Source of the DNA: Sphingobium boeckii
Lineage (GTDB): Bacteria; Pseudomonadota; Alphaproteobacteria; Sphingomonadales; Sphingomonadaceae
Assembly (NCBI RefSeq): GCF_014199215.1
Contig: NZ_JACIJC010000003.1
Coordinates: 574,411-638,410 of the forward strand
Reading direction: 5' to 3'
DNA length: 64,000 nt
The notes below the pieces were generated by a model that saw nothing but the letters and a program-made list of their open reading frames with translations, had not been told where the DNA came from and made no database searches. This document shows, in pieces, positions 35,099 through 44,942 of the stretch. The translations under genes and the position numbers were made by a program. The stretch's first letter is position 1; every line of letters starts with the position of its first letter.

Positions 35099-36097
35099 TT
35101 ACAGCCAGCCGGAAAGCTCGCGGCTGATCAGATGATCCAGCATCGCCACGCCCACCGGGCTGGCGTTCAGGCAGGGCAGATAGGCGAAGTGCGTGCCGCC
35201 CGCTTCGATGAAACTCTCCCGCCCGCGGATCGCCAGTTCCTCCAGCGTTTCGAGGCAATCGGATGAAAAGCCGGGCGACACGATCGCAATCTTCTTCACG
35301 CCCTGGCCCGGAAGCGCGGCCAGCGTGACATCGGTCGCCGGCCCCAGCCATTTGGCCCGGCCGAAACGGGATTGGAATGTCACGATCAGATCGCGGCCCA
35401 TCGCCTCGCCCAGCAGGCGCGCGGTCTTCCGGCAATGGCAATGATAGGGATCGCCCATATGCAGCGTGCGTTCGGGCATTCCGTGAAAACTCGCCATCAG
35501 CGCATCGGGCGTGAAATCCAGCGCGGCCAGACTGGTGTCGATCGACGATTTCAGCGCGGCGATATAGGCGGCATCGTCATGATAAGGCGGCAGCGTGCGC
35601 AAGGCCGGCTGCCAGCGCATATCCATCAGCGCGCGAAACGCATCGTCATTGGCGGTTGCGGTGGTCGCGCCACAATATTGCGGATAGAGCGGCGCGATCA
35701 GGACGCGGTCGCAGCCCGCCGCTTTCATCACCGCCAGCCGGTCCGCAATTGCCGGATTGCCATAGCGCATCGCATAATCGACCATCACGTCCGCACCGAA
35801 GGCGTCTTTCAGCGCCGCCGCCTGCGCCTTGGTATTGGCAGCAAGCGGTGAGCCATCCGGTCCCCAGACCAGACCATAAGCATGGGCCGATTTCTTTGGC
35901 CGCGTGTTGAGGATGATCCCGCGCAGGATCGGCTGCCAGAGCAGGGCCGGGATTTCCACCACGCGCCGATCGGACAGGAATTGCTTCAGATAGCGCTTCA
36001 CCGAGGGTGAATCGGGCGCGTCGGGTGTCCCCAGATTGATCAGGAGAACGCCGATGCGGGGCGCAGCAACGATCGGGTGATCCACGGGCAGGGTCAT
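35099..36097 (-). CDS. hemH: Ferrochelatase
   Basis: A 332-residue enzyme inserting Fe2+ into protoporphyrin IX, the last haem-synthesis step, at the inner membrane. GVLLINLGTPDAP opens the fold; LYPQYCGATT, ASFHGMPERTLHMGDPYHCHC with the catalytic His, TFQSRFGRAKWLGPATD and SPGFSSDCLETLEE with the conserved Glu are all present. Length matches bacterial HemH. Its start overlaps the molybdopterin-subunit stop by four bases, so the two are co-translated. Confidence 0.94.
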   Translation of the reverse strand: MTLPVDHPIVAAPRIGVLLINLGTPDAPDSPSVKRYLKQFLSDRRVVEIPALLWQPILRGIILNTRPKKSAHAYGLVWGPDGSPLAANTKAQAAALKDAFGADVMVDYAMRYGNPAIADRLAVMKAAGCDRVLIAPLYPQYCGATTATANDDAFRALMDMRWQPALRTLPPYHDDAAYIAALKSSIDTSLAALDFTPDALMASFHGMPERTLHMGDPYHCHCRKTARLLGEAMGRDLIVTFQSRFGRAKWLGPATDVTLAALPGQGVKKIAIVSPGFSSDCLETLEELAIRGRESFIEAGGTHFAYLPCLNASPVGVAMLDHLISRELSGWL

Positions 36098-38358
36098 GTG
36101 TTTCCAGTCCTGAGCGGCAGGCGTCGCAAGCGCTGCCCGTTGGCGGCGAAGATGGCGTTGGCAATGGCCGGGCCAACAGGCGGCACGGCGATTTCACTGA
36201 CGCCACCCGGCGGAGCGTTGGAGCGGATGATCTCGACGATGATTTCAGGACATTGCGCGAGACGCGGGATCTCCAGCGCCTCAAAATTCCGGAGCACGGG
36301 AAGGCCGCGCTCGAAATCCACCGGCGCACCCGTCGCCGCCGCGATGGCATAGATGATGCCGCCCTCGATCTGCTGGCGGACCAGATCGGGGTTGATCACG
36401 CGCCCGCAATCGACCGCGGCCACAACGCGGCTGACCGCCACTGTCTGATTTTCCTCGATCCGCGCTTCTGCCACGATCGCGACATGACTGCCGGCCATGG
36501 AATGGCAGGCGATGCCCTGTCCACTGCCCTGCACCCCGCCCTCCCAATTGCCGCGCGCGGCCGCGGCGGACAGGCACAACGCCAGGCGCGGATGGCCCAT
36601 CAGCATCTGCATCCTGAACGAAAGCGGCTCCACGCCCGATGCGATCGCCAGTTCGTCGATGAAGCATTCGGTGAAGAAGGCGGTGTAGCTATGCGCGCCC
36701 GATCGCCAATGGCCGGTGGGCACGCCGAGCGCTGCGGGATGATGATCCACGCCCAGCGCCGAAATCGCATAAGGCGGCACGGCACCGGCAATCGCGCTTT
36801 CGTCCGCGCCTTCGGGATCGGGGATGAAGGCACCGGCCAGTCCGCTCCCCGCCATCATGCGCGCCGCCTGCTCCGCCGCGGTGGCGGGCGCGGCGATCTT
36901 GGCGAGCCAGCCCTCGATCCGCCCGCCCGGGCCGAGCTTCGCGCTCATTCGCGCCTGCGCGGCAGGACGAAACAGATCGTGCGCGATATCTTCCGCGCGG
37001 GACCACACAAGCTGGATCGGCCGGTTCATGCGCTGCGCGATGATCGCCGCCTGCACGGCCGCTTCGGCTTCGAGCTTGCGGCCGAAGCTTCCCCCGACCA
37101 GCATCGGATGGATCGTCACGGCATCCTCCGCAAGGCCCAGTGCGGCGGCGCAATGCGCGCGCGCGATGGCGGGTGCCTGCGTGGGCAGCCAGATTTCGAG
37201 ATGATCCCGCTTGAACCGCGCGGTCGCGGTCATCGTCTCCATCGGAGCGTGCACCGCCAGGCCCACCGCATATTCGGCGGCATGGATCGTCTGTCCGCGA
37301 AATGCCGCGCCCAGATCGCCCGTGGCGGCAAAGCGTGTGCCATCGCCGTCCAGCGCGCCCTCCAGCGCATCCGTCATCCGCTTGGTGCTGGCCCATGGCC
37401 CGCGCGTTTCGAACAGCGGGCGCATGGCGTCGAGCGCGCGTTCAGCCGCCCAGCCATTGCTCGCCACCGCCGCCACCCAATGCGGCGTATCCACCACGCC
37501 CATCACACCGGGCACCGCCTCCGCCGCCTTGCGATCGAGCGACTTCAGCATCGTATCGCCCACCGGCCCCTGCCGGATCGCTGCGAAGGCCAGATCGGGC
37601 ACGCGCACATCCGCCGCAAAATTGGCGGATCCATCCACCTTGGAAGGGAGATCGAGACGCGGCAGCTTGAGTCCAGTCAGCCGGTTTTCCTGCCCATCGC
37701 GCATCGGCAGCGGATCGGGCAGATGATAGGCCATGGCCGCCGCGGCCAGTCCACCGAAACGCAGCCGCTCTTCCCCGCGCACCACGAAGCCCCCCGCCGT
37801 ATCGCAAGCCTCCCAATCGGCGTCCCATTGCGCCGCCGCCGCCTTGCACAAGAGCACGCGCGCCGCAGCGCCCGCCTCGCGCATCGGCTGCTCGAACGCG
37901 CGCACCGAGCTTGATCCACTGGTGATCATCAACGCTTCCCGCGTGGCATATTCCTGCGCGGACCATCGGATCGCGCCTTGCAGGAAACCGGGGCCGCGCC
38001 CCTCGGCCAGGTCGCCCGCGATCAGCCGGTTGGCATAAACTGGGCTGATCGGCGCCGGCTCAACGGCGATCGTGCGCCAGTCCGCACCCAGTTCGTCCGC
38101 CAGGATTTGCGGAAGCGCGGTGAACACCCCCTGCCCCAATTCGGCCTGCGGCACGACCACGGTGACCACGCCGCTTTCGGCGATCTTCAGGAAAGCGTTG
38201 ACGATGGTCTCGCCTTTGTTGGCGATCAGATTGGGCGCATAACGGCGCGGCCATAGTGTCCATGCCACCAGCAGGCCCACCCCGGCACCACCGCCGACCA
38301 GCAATTGCCGGCGCGTCGGTGTCCCGATGCTCTCCCTGATCCTGTCCCCAAACGCCAT
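36094..38358 (-). CDS. Molybdopterin-binding subunit, xanthine dehydrogenase family (IorB type)
   Basis: A 754-residue protein with a Tat-like signal (TRRQLLVGGGAGVGLLVAWTLW), so probably exported folded or membrane-tethered. PQAELGQGVFTALPQILADELGADW, PMETMTATARF, VGGSFGRKLEAEAAVQAA and GQGIACHSMAGSHVAIV are typical of the isoquinoline 1-oxidoreductase/aldehyde oxidase large subunit. These work with a separate [2Fe-2S] small subunit, which is missing on both sides: the next upstream gene is an acyl-CoA ligase and downstream is hemH. The partner must be elsewhere, or the electron route differs. Confidence 0.85.
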   Translation of the reverse strand: MAFGDRIRESIGTPTRRQLLVGGGAGVGLLVAWTLWPRRYAPNLIANKGETIVNAFLKIAESGVVTVVVPQAELGQGVFTALPQILADELGADWRTIAVEPAPISPVYANRLIAGDLAEGRGPGFLQGAIRWSAQEYATREALMITSGSSSVRAFEQPMREAGAAARVLLCKAAAAQWDADWEACDTAGGFVVRGEERLRFGGLAAAAMAYHLPDPLPMRDGQENRLTGLKLPRLDLPSKVDGSANFAADVRVPDLAFAAIRQGPVGDTMLKSLDRKAAEAVPGVMGVVDTPHWVAAVASNGWAAERALDAMRPLFETRGPWASTKRMTDALEGALDGDGTRFAATGDLGAAFRGQTIHAAEYAVGLAVHAPMETMTATARFKRDHLEIWLPTQAPAIARAHCAAALGLAEDAVTIHPMLVGGSFGRKLEAEAAVQAAIIAQRMNRPIQLVWSRAEDIAHDLFRPAAQARMSAKLGPGGRIEGWLAKIAAPATAAEQAARMMAGSGLAGAFIPDPEGADESAIAGAVPPYAISALGVDHHPAALGVPTGHWRSGAHSYTAFFTECFIDELAIASGVEPLSFRMQMLMGHPRLALCLSAAAARGNWEGGVQGSGQGIACHSMAGSHVAIVAEARIEENQTVAVSRVVAAVDCGRVINPDLVRQQIEGGIIYAIAAATGAPVDFERGLPVLRNFEALEIPRLAQCPEIIVEIIRSNAPPGGVSEIAVPPVGPAIANAIFAANGQRLRRLPLRTGNT

Positions 38359-38416
38359 TGACGCCTGATAGGATGCGGGGCGGTTTAGGGAAAGGGGTTA
38401 GTCAGGAAGAAAAGGG

Positions 38417-38507
38417 CCACCCCCGGCCCCTCCAAGAAGGCTTGGAGGGGAGTCATATTGCGCCGCCTCTTCTCCCCTCCCGGCCTTCCGGGAGGGGCCG
38501 GGGGTGG
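38417..38507. repeat. Compound inverted repeat (REP-like)
   Basis: Outer arms of 17 bases at 38417-38433 (CCACCCCCGGCCCCTCC) and 38491-38507 are perfect complements. Two inner hairpins are nested: CTCCAAG-aagg-CTTGGAG and CCTCCCGG-cctt-CCGGGAGG. The block could fold as a cruciform. It lies just after the acyl-CoA ligase gene. Confidence 0.8.
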
Positions 38508-38519
38508 GCACTTCCCTTT

Positions 38520-40232
38520 TTACCCAACACCCTCCAGCGTTGCCAATTTCCGATAAGCCGCGCGGATCGAAACCTTGTCGATCTTCTCGGTCCCCAAGCG
38601 CGGCAGCGGATCGGCCACCAGCCAGACGCGGGCAGGCAGCTTGAACGGTGCCAGCCGAGTCTTCAGGAAATCGAGCAACGCTACCACATCCAGCGCGCCA
38701 TGGTCTTTCAGATGGATCACGGCACCCGGCACTTCACCGAAGCGCGCATCGGGCAGCCCGAACACCGCCGCCTCGGCCACCGCCTCATGCGCATAGATCG
38801 CCGCCTCCACCTCCTGGCACGAGATATTCTCGCCGCCGCGGATGATGATGTCCTTCTTGCGATCGACGATGAAGAGATATCCATCCTCGTCCAGATAGCC
38901 AATGTCCCCCGTGCGGAAGAACCCATCGGATGTGATCGCCGCCTGCGTGGCGGCTTCATTGTTCCAATAGCCCAGGAAATTGCAGATCGTGCGGATGCAG
39001 ACTTCGCCGCGATCGCCTTGCGGCAGCGATTGCCCGGCATCGTCCAGGATTGCCAGCTCGACGAGCGGCTTCGATGCCGGACCGGTGCTGTTCGGCTTGG
39101 CGAGATAATTCTCGTTGATATTGCTGCATCCCACCGCGTTGGTTTCGGTCAGGCCATAGCCCAGCAAAGGATGCGCGCCGCCCATTTCGTCCTCGAGCCG
39201 CTTTACATGTTCGGGCGGCCGCGCCGCGCCGCCGGCCGCAAAGGACGCCACCGTGGACAGATCATATTGCGCGCGATTGGGGTGGGTCATGATCTCGAAG
39301 CTCATCAGCGGCACGCCGACGAAATAGGTCGCCTTTTCGCGCGCCATCAGCCGCATGGCATCTTCGGCATCCCATTTGGGCATCAGCACCAGCTTGCGGC
39401 CCATGGCGAAGCTCTGCAGCATCACCGGGATCTCGGCCGTGACATGAAACAGTGGGACATTGAGCAGGGTGCAGGGCTGCACCGAGGGTGCCTTGCCATC
39501 CTGCGTCACCAGATCGAGCATCGCGAGTGTGATCGCCAGATAGTTGAACGTCCCCTGCACCACCCCGCGATGATCGGAATAGGCACCTTTGGACTGGCCG
39601 GTGGAGCCGGAGGTGAAGAGGATCGTTGCCAGATCATCGCCCGTCAGTTCGGGCAGCGGCGTATCGGCCCCGCCGCCCCGCGCCAGTAACGGCGCGATCG
39701 CCTGATCAATCGGCAGTGAGACATCGAGCGATACGAGCGTCGCGCCGCTGTCTTCATCGCATTCGGCCAGCCGCTTCACGCGCGGCGGATCCGCCAGCAC
39801 CAGCTTCGTGCCGGTATCGCGAATCCCGTCGGCCAGTTCGCAGCCCTGCCACCAACCATTGAGCAGGGTCGCCACGCCGCCGGCCATGATCACACCCATA
39901 TAGCTGACGATCCAGCCCGGCGCATTGCGCATGGCGATCCCCACACGGTCCCCGCGCTTCACGCCCCAGCCCTCGACCAGCGCGCCCGCCACCTTGCGGG
40001 CGGCGGCATAGGTTTGGGTGAAGCTCAGGCGCTCATCGCCCTCCACCAGGAAATCGGCATCGCCATGCTGCGCGCAGAAATGCGCGAAATAGTGGGACAA
40101 TGCGGGCGGAGCGGCTGCGATCATGGGCAGCGCCGTGCCGAAGCGTTCGATCGTCGTGAGCGCCATGGGTGCGCCCGGATCGGTGAGCTTCGCCAACGCC
40201 TGCGCGATGCGCAAATCGAGCGCGGATGGCAT
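38520..40232 (-). CDS. Acyl-CoA ligase (AMP-forming)
   Basis: A 570-residue adenylate-forming enzyme converting a carboxylic acid, ATP and CoA into acyl-CoA, AMP and pyrophosphate. ILFTSGSTGQSKGA is the P-loop A3 motif; GYGLTETNAV, GEVCIRTICNFLGYWNN, GFFRTGDIGYLDEDGYLFIVDRKKDIIIRGGENISCQEVE (A8) and the final Lys in LGTEKIDK are present. Fatty or aromatic acids are possible substrates; MPKWDAEDAM and the SFEIM stretch fit a medium/long-chain FadD-like member. It is divergent from lgt. Confidence 0.87.
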   Translation of the reverse strand: MPSALDLRIAQALAKLTDPGAPMALTTIERFGTALPMIAAAPPALSHYFAHFCAQHGDADFLVEGDERLSFTQTYAAARKVAGALVEGWGVKRGDRVGIAMRNAPGWIVSYMGVIMAGGVATLLNGWWQGCELADGIRDTGTKLVLADPPRVKRLAECDEDSGATLVSLDVSLPIDQAIAPLLARGGGADTPLPELTGDDLATILFTSGSTGQSKGAYSDHRGVVQGTFNYLAITLAMLDLVTQDGKAPSVQPCTLLNVPLFHVTAEIPVMLQSFAMGRKLVLMPKWDAEDAMRLMAREKATYFVGVPLMSFEIMTHPNRAQYDLSTVASFAAGGAARPPEHVKRLEDEMGGAHPLLGYGLTETNAVGCSNINENYLAKPNSTGPASKPLVELAILDDAGQSLPQGDRGEVCIRTICNFLGYWNNEAATQAAITSDGFFRTGDIGYLDEDGYLFIVDRKKDIIIRGGENISCQEVEAAIYAHEAVAEAAVFGLPDARFGEVPGAVIHLKDHGALDVVALLDFLKTRLAPFKLPARVWLVADPLPRLGTEKIDKVSIRAAYRKLATLEGVG

Positions 40233-40304
40233 AAGGCTCCTCTCCTCTCTTGGGTTATTGGTTTTCCGGCTATATGAGGGCGCAAATCATCGGGGGTAAA
40301 GCCT

Positions 40305-41189
40305 TTGTTATTGTCATTTCTGGCTTCCGCTACGTCACACTTGAGTTTCGAGACACTGGGGCTTCACCCGGTGGCGGTCGATCTCGGATTTTTCCAGATT
40401 CGCTGGTATTCCCTTGCCTATATCGCGGGAATCGTCCTGGGCTGGTGGTATCTGCTCAAGCTGCTCGCCCGGCCCGGCGCACCGATGGCGCGGCGTCATG
40501 CCGACGATCTGGTATTCTATGCCACGCTCGGCATCATCCTGGGCGGGCGCATTGCCTATATCCTCTTCTATCAGCCCGCGATCCTCAACAATCCGCTCGA
40601 CGCGCTGAAATTATGGGAAGGCGGGATGAGCTTCCACGGCGGCATGATCGGCGTCACCGTCGGCATCATCCTGCTGGCGCGCAAGGAAAAGCTCAATTGG
40701 CTGCGTATCCACGATTATGTGGCGTGCTGCGTCCCCTTCGGCCTGTTTTTCGGGCGGCTTGCAAATTTCGTGAACGGTGAACTCTGGGGCCGCGAAACCG
40801 ACGTGTCCTGGGCGATCCGCTTTCCCGAATACATGAGCGGCATGTTGATCACCGGCCCGCCGCGTCACCCGAGCCAGCTTTACGAAGCGGGAATGGAAGG
40901 CCTGTTGCTGATGCTGGTGCTCTGGCTGATGTTCTGGAAAACCCAGGCGCGCTATGAGCCGGGCAAGCTCGTCGGCACCTTCCTGCTGGGCTATGGCATC
41001 AGCCGCTTCACCGTGGAATTCTTCCGCCAGCCGGACGCGCAATTGACCGAATTTGCCTATAACAGCGGCATGAGCATGGGCCAATGGCTCACCGTGCCGA
41101 TGATCGTGGGCGGCATCTATCTGATCGCCACCGCCAAGGGCCGCCGCCAGCGCGTTGAGGCCACCGGCGGGGGCCAAAGCGTCGCTTAA
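40305..41189 (+). CDS. lgt: Prolipoprotein diacylglyceryl transferase
   Basis: A 294-residue inner-membrane enzyme with about seven helices. It transfers diacylglycerol from phosphatidylglycerol to the lipobox Cys of prolipoproteins. The signature [25 protein letters not shown] and the conserved HPSQLYEA and [16 protein letters not shown] are all present. The start is taken at TTG 40305 because GGGGGT lies upstream and no ATG fits; nearby TTG codons are alternatives. It heads the lgt-midA-pgeF run. Several lipoproteins in this window depend on it. Confidence 0.93.
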   Translation: MLLSFLASATSHLSFETLGLHPVAVDLGFFQIRWYSLAYIAGIVLGWWYLLKLLARPGAPMARRHADDLVFYATLGIILGGRIAYILFYQPAILNNPLDALKLWEGGMSFHGGMIGVTVGIILLARKEKLNWLRIHDYVACCVPFGLFFGRLANFVNGELWGRETDVSWAIRFPEYMSGMLITGPPRHPSQLYEAGMEGLLLMLVLWLMFWKTQARYEPGKLVGTFLLGYGISRFTVEFFRQPDAQLTEFAYNSGMSMGQWLTVPMIVGGIYLIATAKGRRQRVEATGGGQSVA

Positions 41190-41201
41190 CCAAAGCCACC
41201 A

Positions 41202-41269
41202 CTTGTCGCGAGCGAAGTCGAAGGACGTAGGACCAAGGACCAACGTCCCTCGACTTCGCTCGGGACAAG
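41202..41269. repeat. Inverted repeat between lgt and midA
   Basis: Arms of 26 bases at 41202-41227 and 41244-41269 match at 24 positions and centre on GAGCGAAGTCGA. Another sphingomonad-type dispersed repeat, which may attenuate readthrough from lgt. Confidence 0.75.
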
Positions 41270-41306
41270 CGGGTAAAAAGCAAGGCCGCGTGGGAGGTTT
41301 GGAGAT

Positions 41307-42356
41307 ATGACGCCTTCCCCCGTCGCCAAACGCCTGGCCCGGGTCATTGAACAGGGCGGGCCGATCCCCGTTGCGCAGTTCATGGCGGAGGCGAATGCGC
41401 ATTATTATGCGACGCGCGATCCGCTGGGCGCAGGCGGCGATTTCATCACCGCGCCCGAGATCAGCCAGATGTTCGGCGAACTCTGCGGTCTCTGGCTGGC
41501 CGATCTGTGGCTGCGCGCCGGATCGCCCATCACCGCGCTCTATGCCGAATTGGGGCCGGGGCGCGGCACACTGGCGGCCGATGCGCTCCGCGCCATGCGC
41601 GCGGCGCGGCTCGATCCGCCGGTACATTTCGTGGAAACCAGCGCAGCCTTGCGGACCGCCCAAGCCGAGCGCGTGGCGGGCGCGCACTGGCACGATGCCG
41701 TGGCGGAACTCCCCACCTCAGGTCCGCTGCTCATCGTGGCCAATGAGTTTTTCGATGCGCTCCCCGTCCGGCAACTCGTTGCGACCGCAAACGGCTGGCG
41801 CGAGCGCGTGGTGGCTTTGAATGGCAGCGATTTCGTTGCCACCATCGGCCCGCGCCCGATGGACGCCGCGATCCCGCCCGCCCTGATCGATGCACCGCCG
41901 GGCGCCATCATCGAAACTTCACCCGCCGCCAACGCCATCGCCGCGCAGATTGCCACGCGGATCGCGGATCAAGGCGGCGCGGCACTGTTCATCGATTACG
42001 GCTATTCCGGTCCTGCCACGGGCGACACGCTTCAGGCGGTGAAGGCCCATGCTTATGCCGATCCCTTCGCCGATCCAGGCGAACGCGATCTGACCGCGCA
42101 TGTCGATTTCGCCGCATTGGCGCAGGAAGGCCGGGCGGCCGGATTGCGCATCTGCGGCCCCATAGAGCAGGGCGATTGGCTGAACGGTCTCGGCATTGCC
42201 GCCCGCGCCGCATCTCTCATGAAAGCCCGCCCCGAACGCGCCGACGAGATCGCCGCCGCGCGCGATCGGCTCGTCAAGGCCGATCAGATGGGGCGATTGT
42301 TCAAGGTGCTGGCGTTCGTATCGCCGGATTGGCCGGAACCGGAAGGGTTTCGCTGA
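41307..42356 (+). CDS. midA: SAM-dependent methyltransferase, MidA/NDUFAF7 family
   Basis: A 349-residue Rossmann methyltransferase. DFITAPEISQMFGELCGLWLADLW and AELGPGRGTLAADALRAM (SAM-binding motif I) identify the Methyltransf_28 family, with NEFFDALPVRQLV and DYGYSGPATGDTLQAVKAHAYADPFADPGERDLTAHVDF downstream. Mitochondrial relatives methylate a complex I Arg; bacterial members are assumed to do the same for the NADH dehydrogenase. It lies between lgt and pgeF on the same strand, a conserved sphingomonad order. Confidence 0.88.
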   Translation: MTPSPVAKRLARVIEQGGPIPVAQFMAEANAHYYATRDPLGAGGDFITAPEISQMFGELCGLWLADLWLRAGSPITALYAELGPGRGTLAADALRAMRAARLDPPVHFVETSAALRTAQAERVAGAHWHDAVAELPTSGPLLIVANEFFDALPVRQLVATANGWRERVVALNGSDFVATIGPRPMDAAIPPALIDAPPGAIIETSPAANAIAAQIATRIADQGGAALFIDYGYSGPATGDTLQAVKAHAYADPFADPGERDLTAHVDFAALAQEGRAAGLRICGPIEQGDWLNGLGIAARAASLMKARPERADEIAAARDRLVKADQMGRLFKVLAFVSPDWPEPEGFR

Positions 42357-42398
42357 CTCTTCATTTTCAATGGGGAGGTATCTGGCTATGCTACTTTC

Positions 42399-43160
42399 AT
42401 GCCTCATATCGAAGTCATCCGCGCCGCCGCCCTTTCCTCTTTACCTCATGGCTTCCTCGGCCGCCGGGGCGGGGTTTCCACCGGGATTCACGCCGGATTG
42501 AATGTGGGTCTGGGCAGCGACGACGATCGCGCCGCCATCATCGAAAATCGCGCACGCGCCACAGATGCCGTGCTGCCTGGCTCGAAATTGGTGACGTTGC
42601 ATCAAGTGCACAGCGCCCACGCCGTGACCGTGACCGCGCCCTTCCCCGACGATCAGCGTCCCCATGCCGACGCCCTCGTCACCGATCGACCCGGTCTTCT
42701 GCTGGGCATCCTCACCGCTGATTGCGTCCCCGTGCTGTTCGCCGATGTCCAGGCCGGTGTCATCGGCGCGGCCCATGCCGGCTGGAAGGGTGCAATCGGC
42801 GGCGTGACCGATGCGACGATCACCGCGATGGAGGCGCTCGGCGCAGACCGCAGCCGGATCGTGGCCGCGATCGGACCTTGCATCGGGCGCGCCTCCTATG
42901 AGGTGAGCCAGGATTTCGCGGCGGTCTTCGCACAAGCCGATCCCGCCAATGAGCGCTTCTTCAGTGCGGGCAAGCCGGGCCACCATCAATTCGATATCGA
43001 AGCCTATGTGACCGCGCGGCTCGCCGCCGCGGGCCTAAGCCAGATCGAGGCTTTGGGGCTGGATACCTATGCCGATCCGACACGTTTCTTCAGCTATCGT
43101 CGCTCGTGCCATCGCGGCGAAGCGGGCTATGGCCGAGCGATATCCCTGATCGGGATGTAG
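42399..43160 (+). CDS. pgeF: Peptidoglycan editing factor / multicopper-type laccase-domain protein
   Basis: A 253-residue YfiH/DUF152 protein. HGFLGRRGGVSTG, LHQVHSAHAVTV, TADCVPVLFADVQAGVIGAAHAGWKGA, AAIGPCIGRASYEV and FSYRRSCHRGEAGYGRAISLI are the conserved metal-site and fold motifs (the His/Cys of the central Zn site). E. coli PgeF hydrolyses wrongly built UDP-MurNAc-L-Ser precursors; polyphenol oxidation and adenosine deamination are reported for relatives. It follows midA by about 40 bases. Confidence 0.92.
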   Translation: MPHIEVIRAAALSSLPHGFLGRRGGVSTGIHAGLNVGLGSDDDRAAIIENRARATDAVLPGSKLVTLHQVHSAHAVTVTAPFPDDQRPHADALVTDRPGLLLGILTADCVPVLFADVQAGVIGAAHAGWKGAIGGVTDATITAMEALGADRSRIVAAIGPCIGRASYEVSQDFAAVFAQADPANERFFSAGKPGHHQFDIEAYVTARLAAAGLSQIEALGLDTYADPTRFFSYRRSCHRGEAGYGRAISLIGM

Positions 43161-43224
43161 TTTCATCCGCAACCATTTCGCGTTAGAGTAATTTTATTAC
43201 AAGAATAGCGAGAGGTTTTCCGAC

Positions 43225-44541
43225 ATGCCCAAAACGCCCGATGAAGCCGATCTGACCGGCATCACCCCGCGCCGCCGTCCCAAGCCCGATGTGATGGCGA
43301 TCGGCGATCGCAAGCTCAATCCGTCCACGCTGATGATGGGTCATGGCTATGATCCCATGCTCTCAGAAGGATCGCTCAAACCGCCGATCTTCCTCACCTC
43401 CACCTTCGTTTTCGAAAGCGCCGCCGCGGGTAAGCGCCATTTCGAAGGGGTGACCGGCAAGCGCCCCGGTGGTGCCGAAGGACTGGTCTATTCGCGCTTC
43501 AACGGCCCCAATCAGGAGATTGCCGAGGATCGTCTGGGCGTGTGGGAGGATGCGGAGGACGCGCTGACCTTCTCCAGCGGCATGTCCGCCATCGCCACAG
43601 TGTTGCTCACGTTCGTCAAACCCGGCGATGTGATCGTGCATTCCGCTCCGCTTTATGCCGCCACCGAAACGCTGATCGGGCGTATCCTCGGCAAGTTCGG
43701 CGTGACCTGGCTGGATTTTCCCGCAGGCGCGACCGAGGACGAGATCGAAGCAGTGGTGGAAAAGGCCAAGGCGCAGGGCCGCGTCGCGATGATCTATCTC
43801 GAAAGCCCCGCCAATCCGACCAATGTGCTGGTGGATATCGAGGCCGTCTCCGCCGTGCGCGACCGACATTTCGCGCGCGGACCGGATCAGCCGCCGATCG
43901 TGATCGACAACACCTTCCTCGGCCCGCTCTGGCTGAAGCCGTTGCAACATGGCGCTGATATCGTCGTCTATTCGCTCACCAAATATGCCGGCGGGCATAG
44001 CGATCTCGTCGCGGGCGGTGCGCTGGGATCGGCCGTCCACATCAATGCGATCCGCATGATGCGCAATACCATCGGTACGATCCTCGATCCCAACAGCGCC
44101 TGGATGCTGCTGCGTAGCCTGGAGACACTGGAGCTTCGCATGACGCGCGCGGGCGAAAATGCCGAAAAAATCTGCACCTGGCTGAAGGATCATCTCAAGG
44201 TGGAGAAGATCGTCTATCTCGGCTTTCCGGAGACCGAGCGACAGGCCGATATCTACAAGCGCCATTGCACCGGCGCGGGATCGACCTTTTCGCTTTATCT
44301 GAAAGGCGGCGAAGCCGAGGCGTTCAAATTCCTCGATTCGCTCAAGATCGCCAAGCTCGCCGTCAGCCTTGGCGGCACGGAGACATTGGCCAGCCACCCG
44401 GCAGCGATGACGCATCTCTCCGTCCCCGATGAGCGCAAGAAGGCGCTGGGGATCGGCGACAATATGGTGCGCATCTCGATCGGCGTGGAGGATGCGGGCG
44501 ATCTGCTGGCCGATTTCGAGCAGGCGCTGGCGGCGATCTAG
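43225..44541 (+). CDS. PLP-dependent Cys/Met-metabolism enzyme (cystathionine gamma-synthase family)
   Basis: A 438-residue fold-type I PLP enzyme. YSRFNGPNQEIAEDRLGVWEDAEDALTFSSGMSAI carries the cofactor-phosphate region, ESPANPTNVLVDIEA the Asp side, and SLTKYAGGHSD the Schiff-base Lys253. GGTETLASHPAAMTHLS is the C-terminal substrate loop. The family includes cystathionine gamma-synthase, O-acyl-homoserine sulfhydrylase and methionine gamma-lyase, which cannot be told apart here. The N-terminal ~30 residues are an extra charged extension. No SAM-II riboswitch was seen in the 64 bases before it. Confidence 0.85.
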   Translation: MPKTPDEADLTGITPRRRPKPDVMAIGDRKLNPSTLMMGHGYDPMLSEGSLKPPIFLTSTFVFESAAAGKRHFEGVTGKRPGGAEGLVYSRFNGPNQEIAEDRLGVWEDAEDALTFSSGMSAIATVLLTFVKPGDVIVHSAPLYAATETLIGRILGKFGVTWLDFPAGATEDEIEAVVEKAKAQGRVAMIYLESPANPTNVLVDIEAVSAVRDRHFARGPDQPPIVIDNTFLGPLWLKPLQHGADIVVYSLTKYAGGHSDLVAGGALGSAVHINAIRMMRNTIGTILDPNSAWMLLRSLETLELRMTRAGENAEKICTWLKDHLKVEKIVYLGFPETERQADIYKRHCTGAGSTFSLYLKGGEAEAFKFLDSLKIAKLAVSLGGTETLASHPAAMTHLSVPDERKKALGIGDNMVRISIGVEDAGDLLADFEQALAAI

Positions 44542-44942
44542 CCGCCAAACATCCGCCGCACATTGGCTGGGATGGGCCGCGATTTGCCCGCCGCCAGATC
44601 GACATGGACATGCACCGTCTCGATCGCGGCGCGCAGATCGTCCGCCCCTGCCCCATGCAGCTCGAACAGCGTGGTCAGGCTGCTCGATCCGATGCGGGCG
44701 GTGCGGATGCAGCCGTCGATTTCTTCATCCACGCGGATCGGCTTTTTATATTCGACCAAGGCCCGCACGACATTCACCTCGAAGGGCGGCGTCACGGCGT
44801 TCACCCCAAGCGCCCGCCAATATTCAGTCAGCACCAGATCGGCATATTCCAGATAGCGGGAATTGAAGACGATCGCCTGAGCATCCCCTTCCGCATAACG
44901 GACCCGGAAGCGATGACAAAAGGTGAAATCCGCGCGGCTCAT
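44538..44942 (-). CDS. Hotdog-fold acyl-CoA thioesterase (YbgC/4HBT type)
   Basis: A 134-residue hotdog protein: FRVRYAEGDAQAIVFNSRYLEYADLVLTEYWRALG contains the catalytic Asp-containing D-x-x-x-x-V-F/Y-N-x-x-Y-x-x-Y motif; VEYKKPIRVDEEI and TTLFELHG follow. Such enzymes release free acids from acyl-CoA or acyl-ACP. It converges on the PLP enzyme gene with a four-base overlap of stops. Confidence 0.85.
   Translation of the reverse strand: MSRADFTFCHRFRVRYAEGDAQAIVFNSRYLEYADLVLTEYWRALGVNAVTPPFEVNVVRALVEYKKPIRVDEEIDGCIRTARIGSSSLTTLFELHGAGADDLRAAIETVHVHVDLAAGKSRPIPANVRRMFGG

Noticed and set aside
43161..43224. SAM-II riboswitch before the PLP sulfhydrylase/lyase gene
   Set aside because: Only 64 bases are available and no pseudoknot consensus is present.
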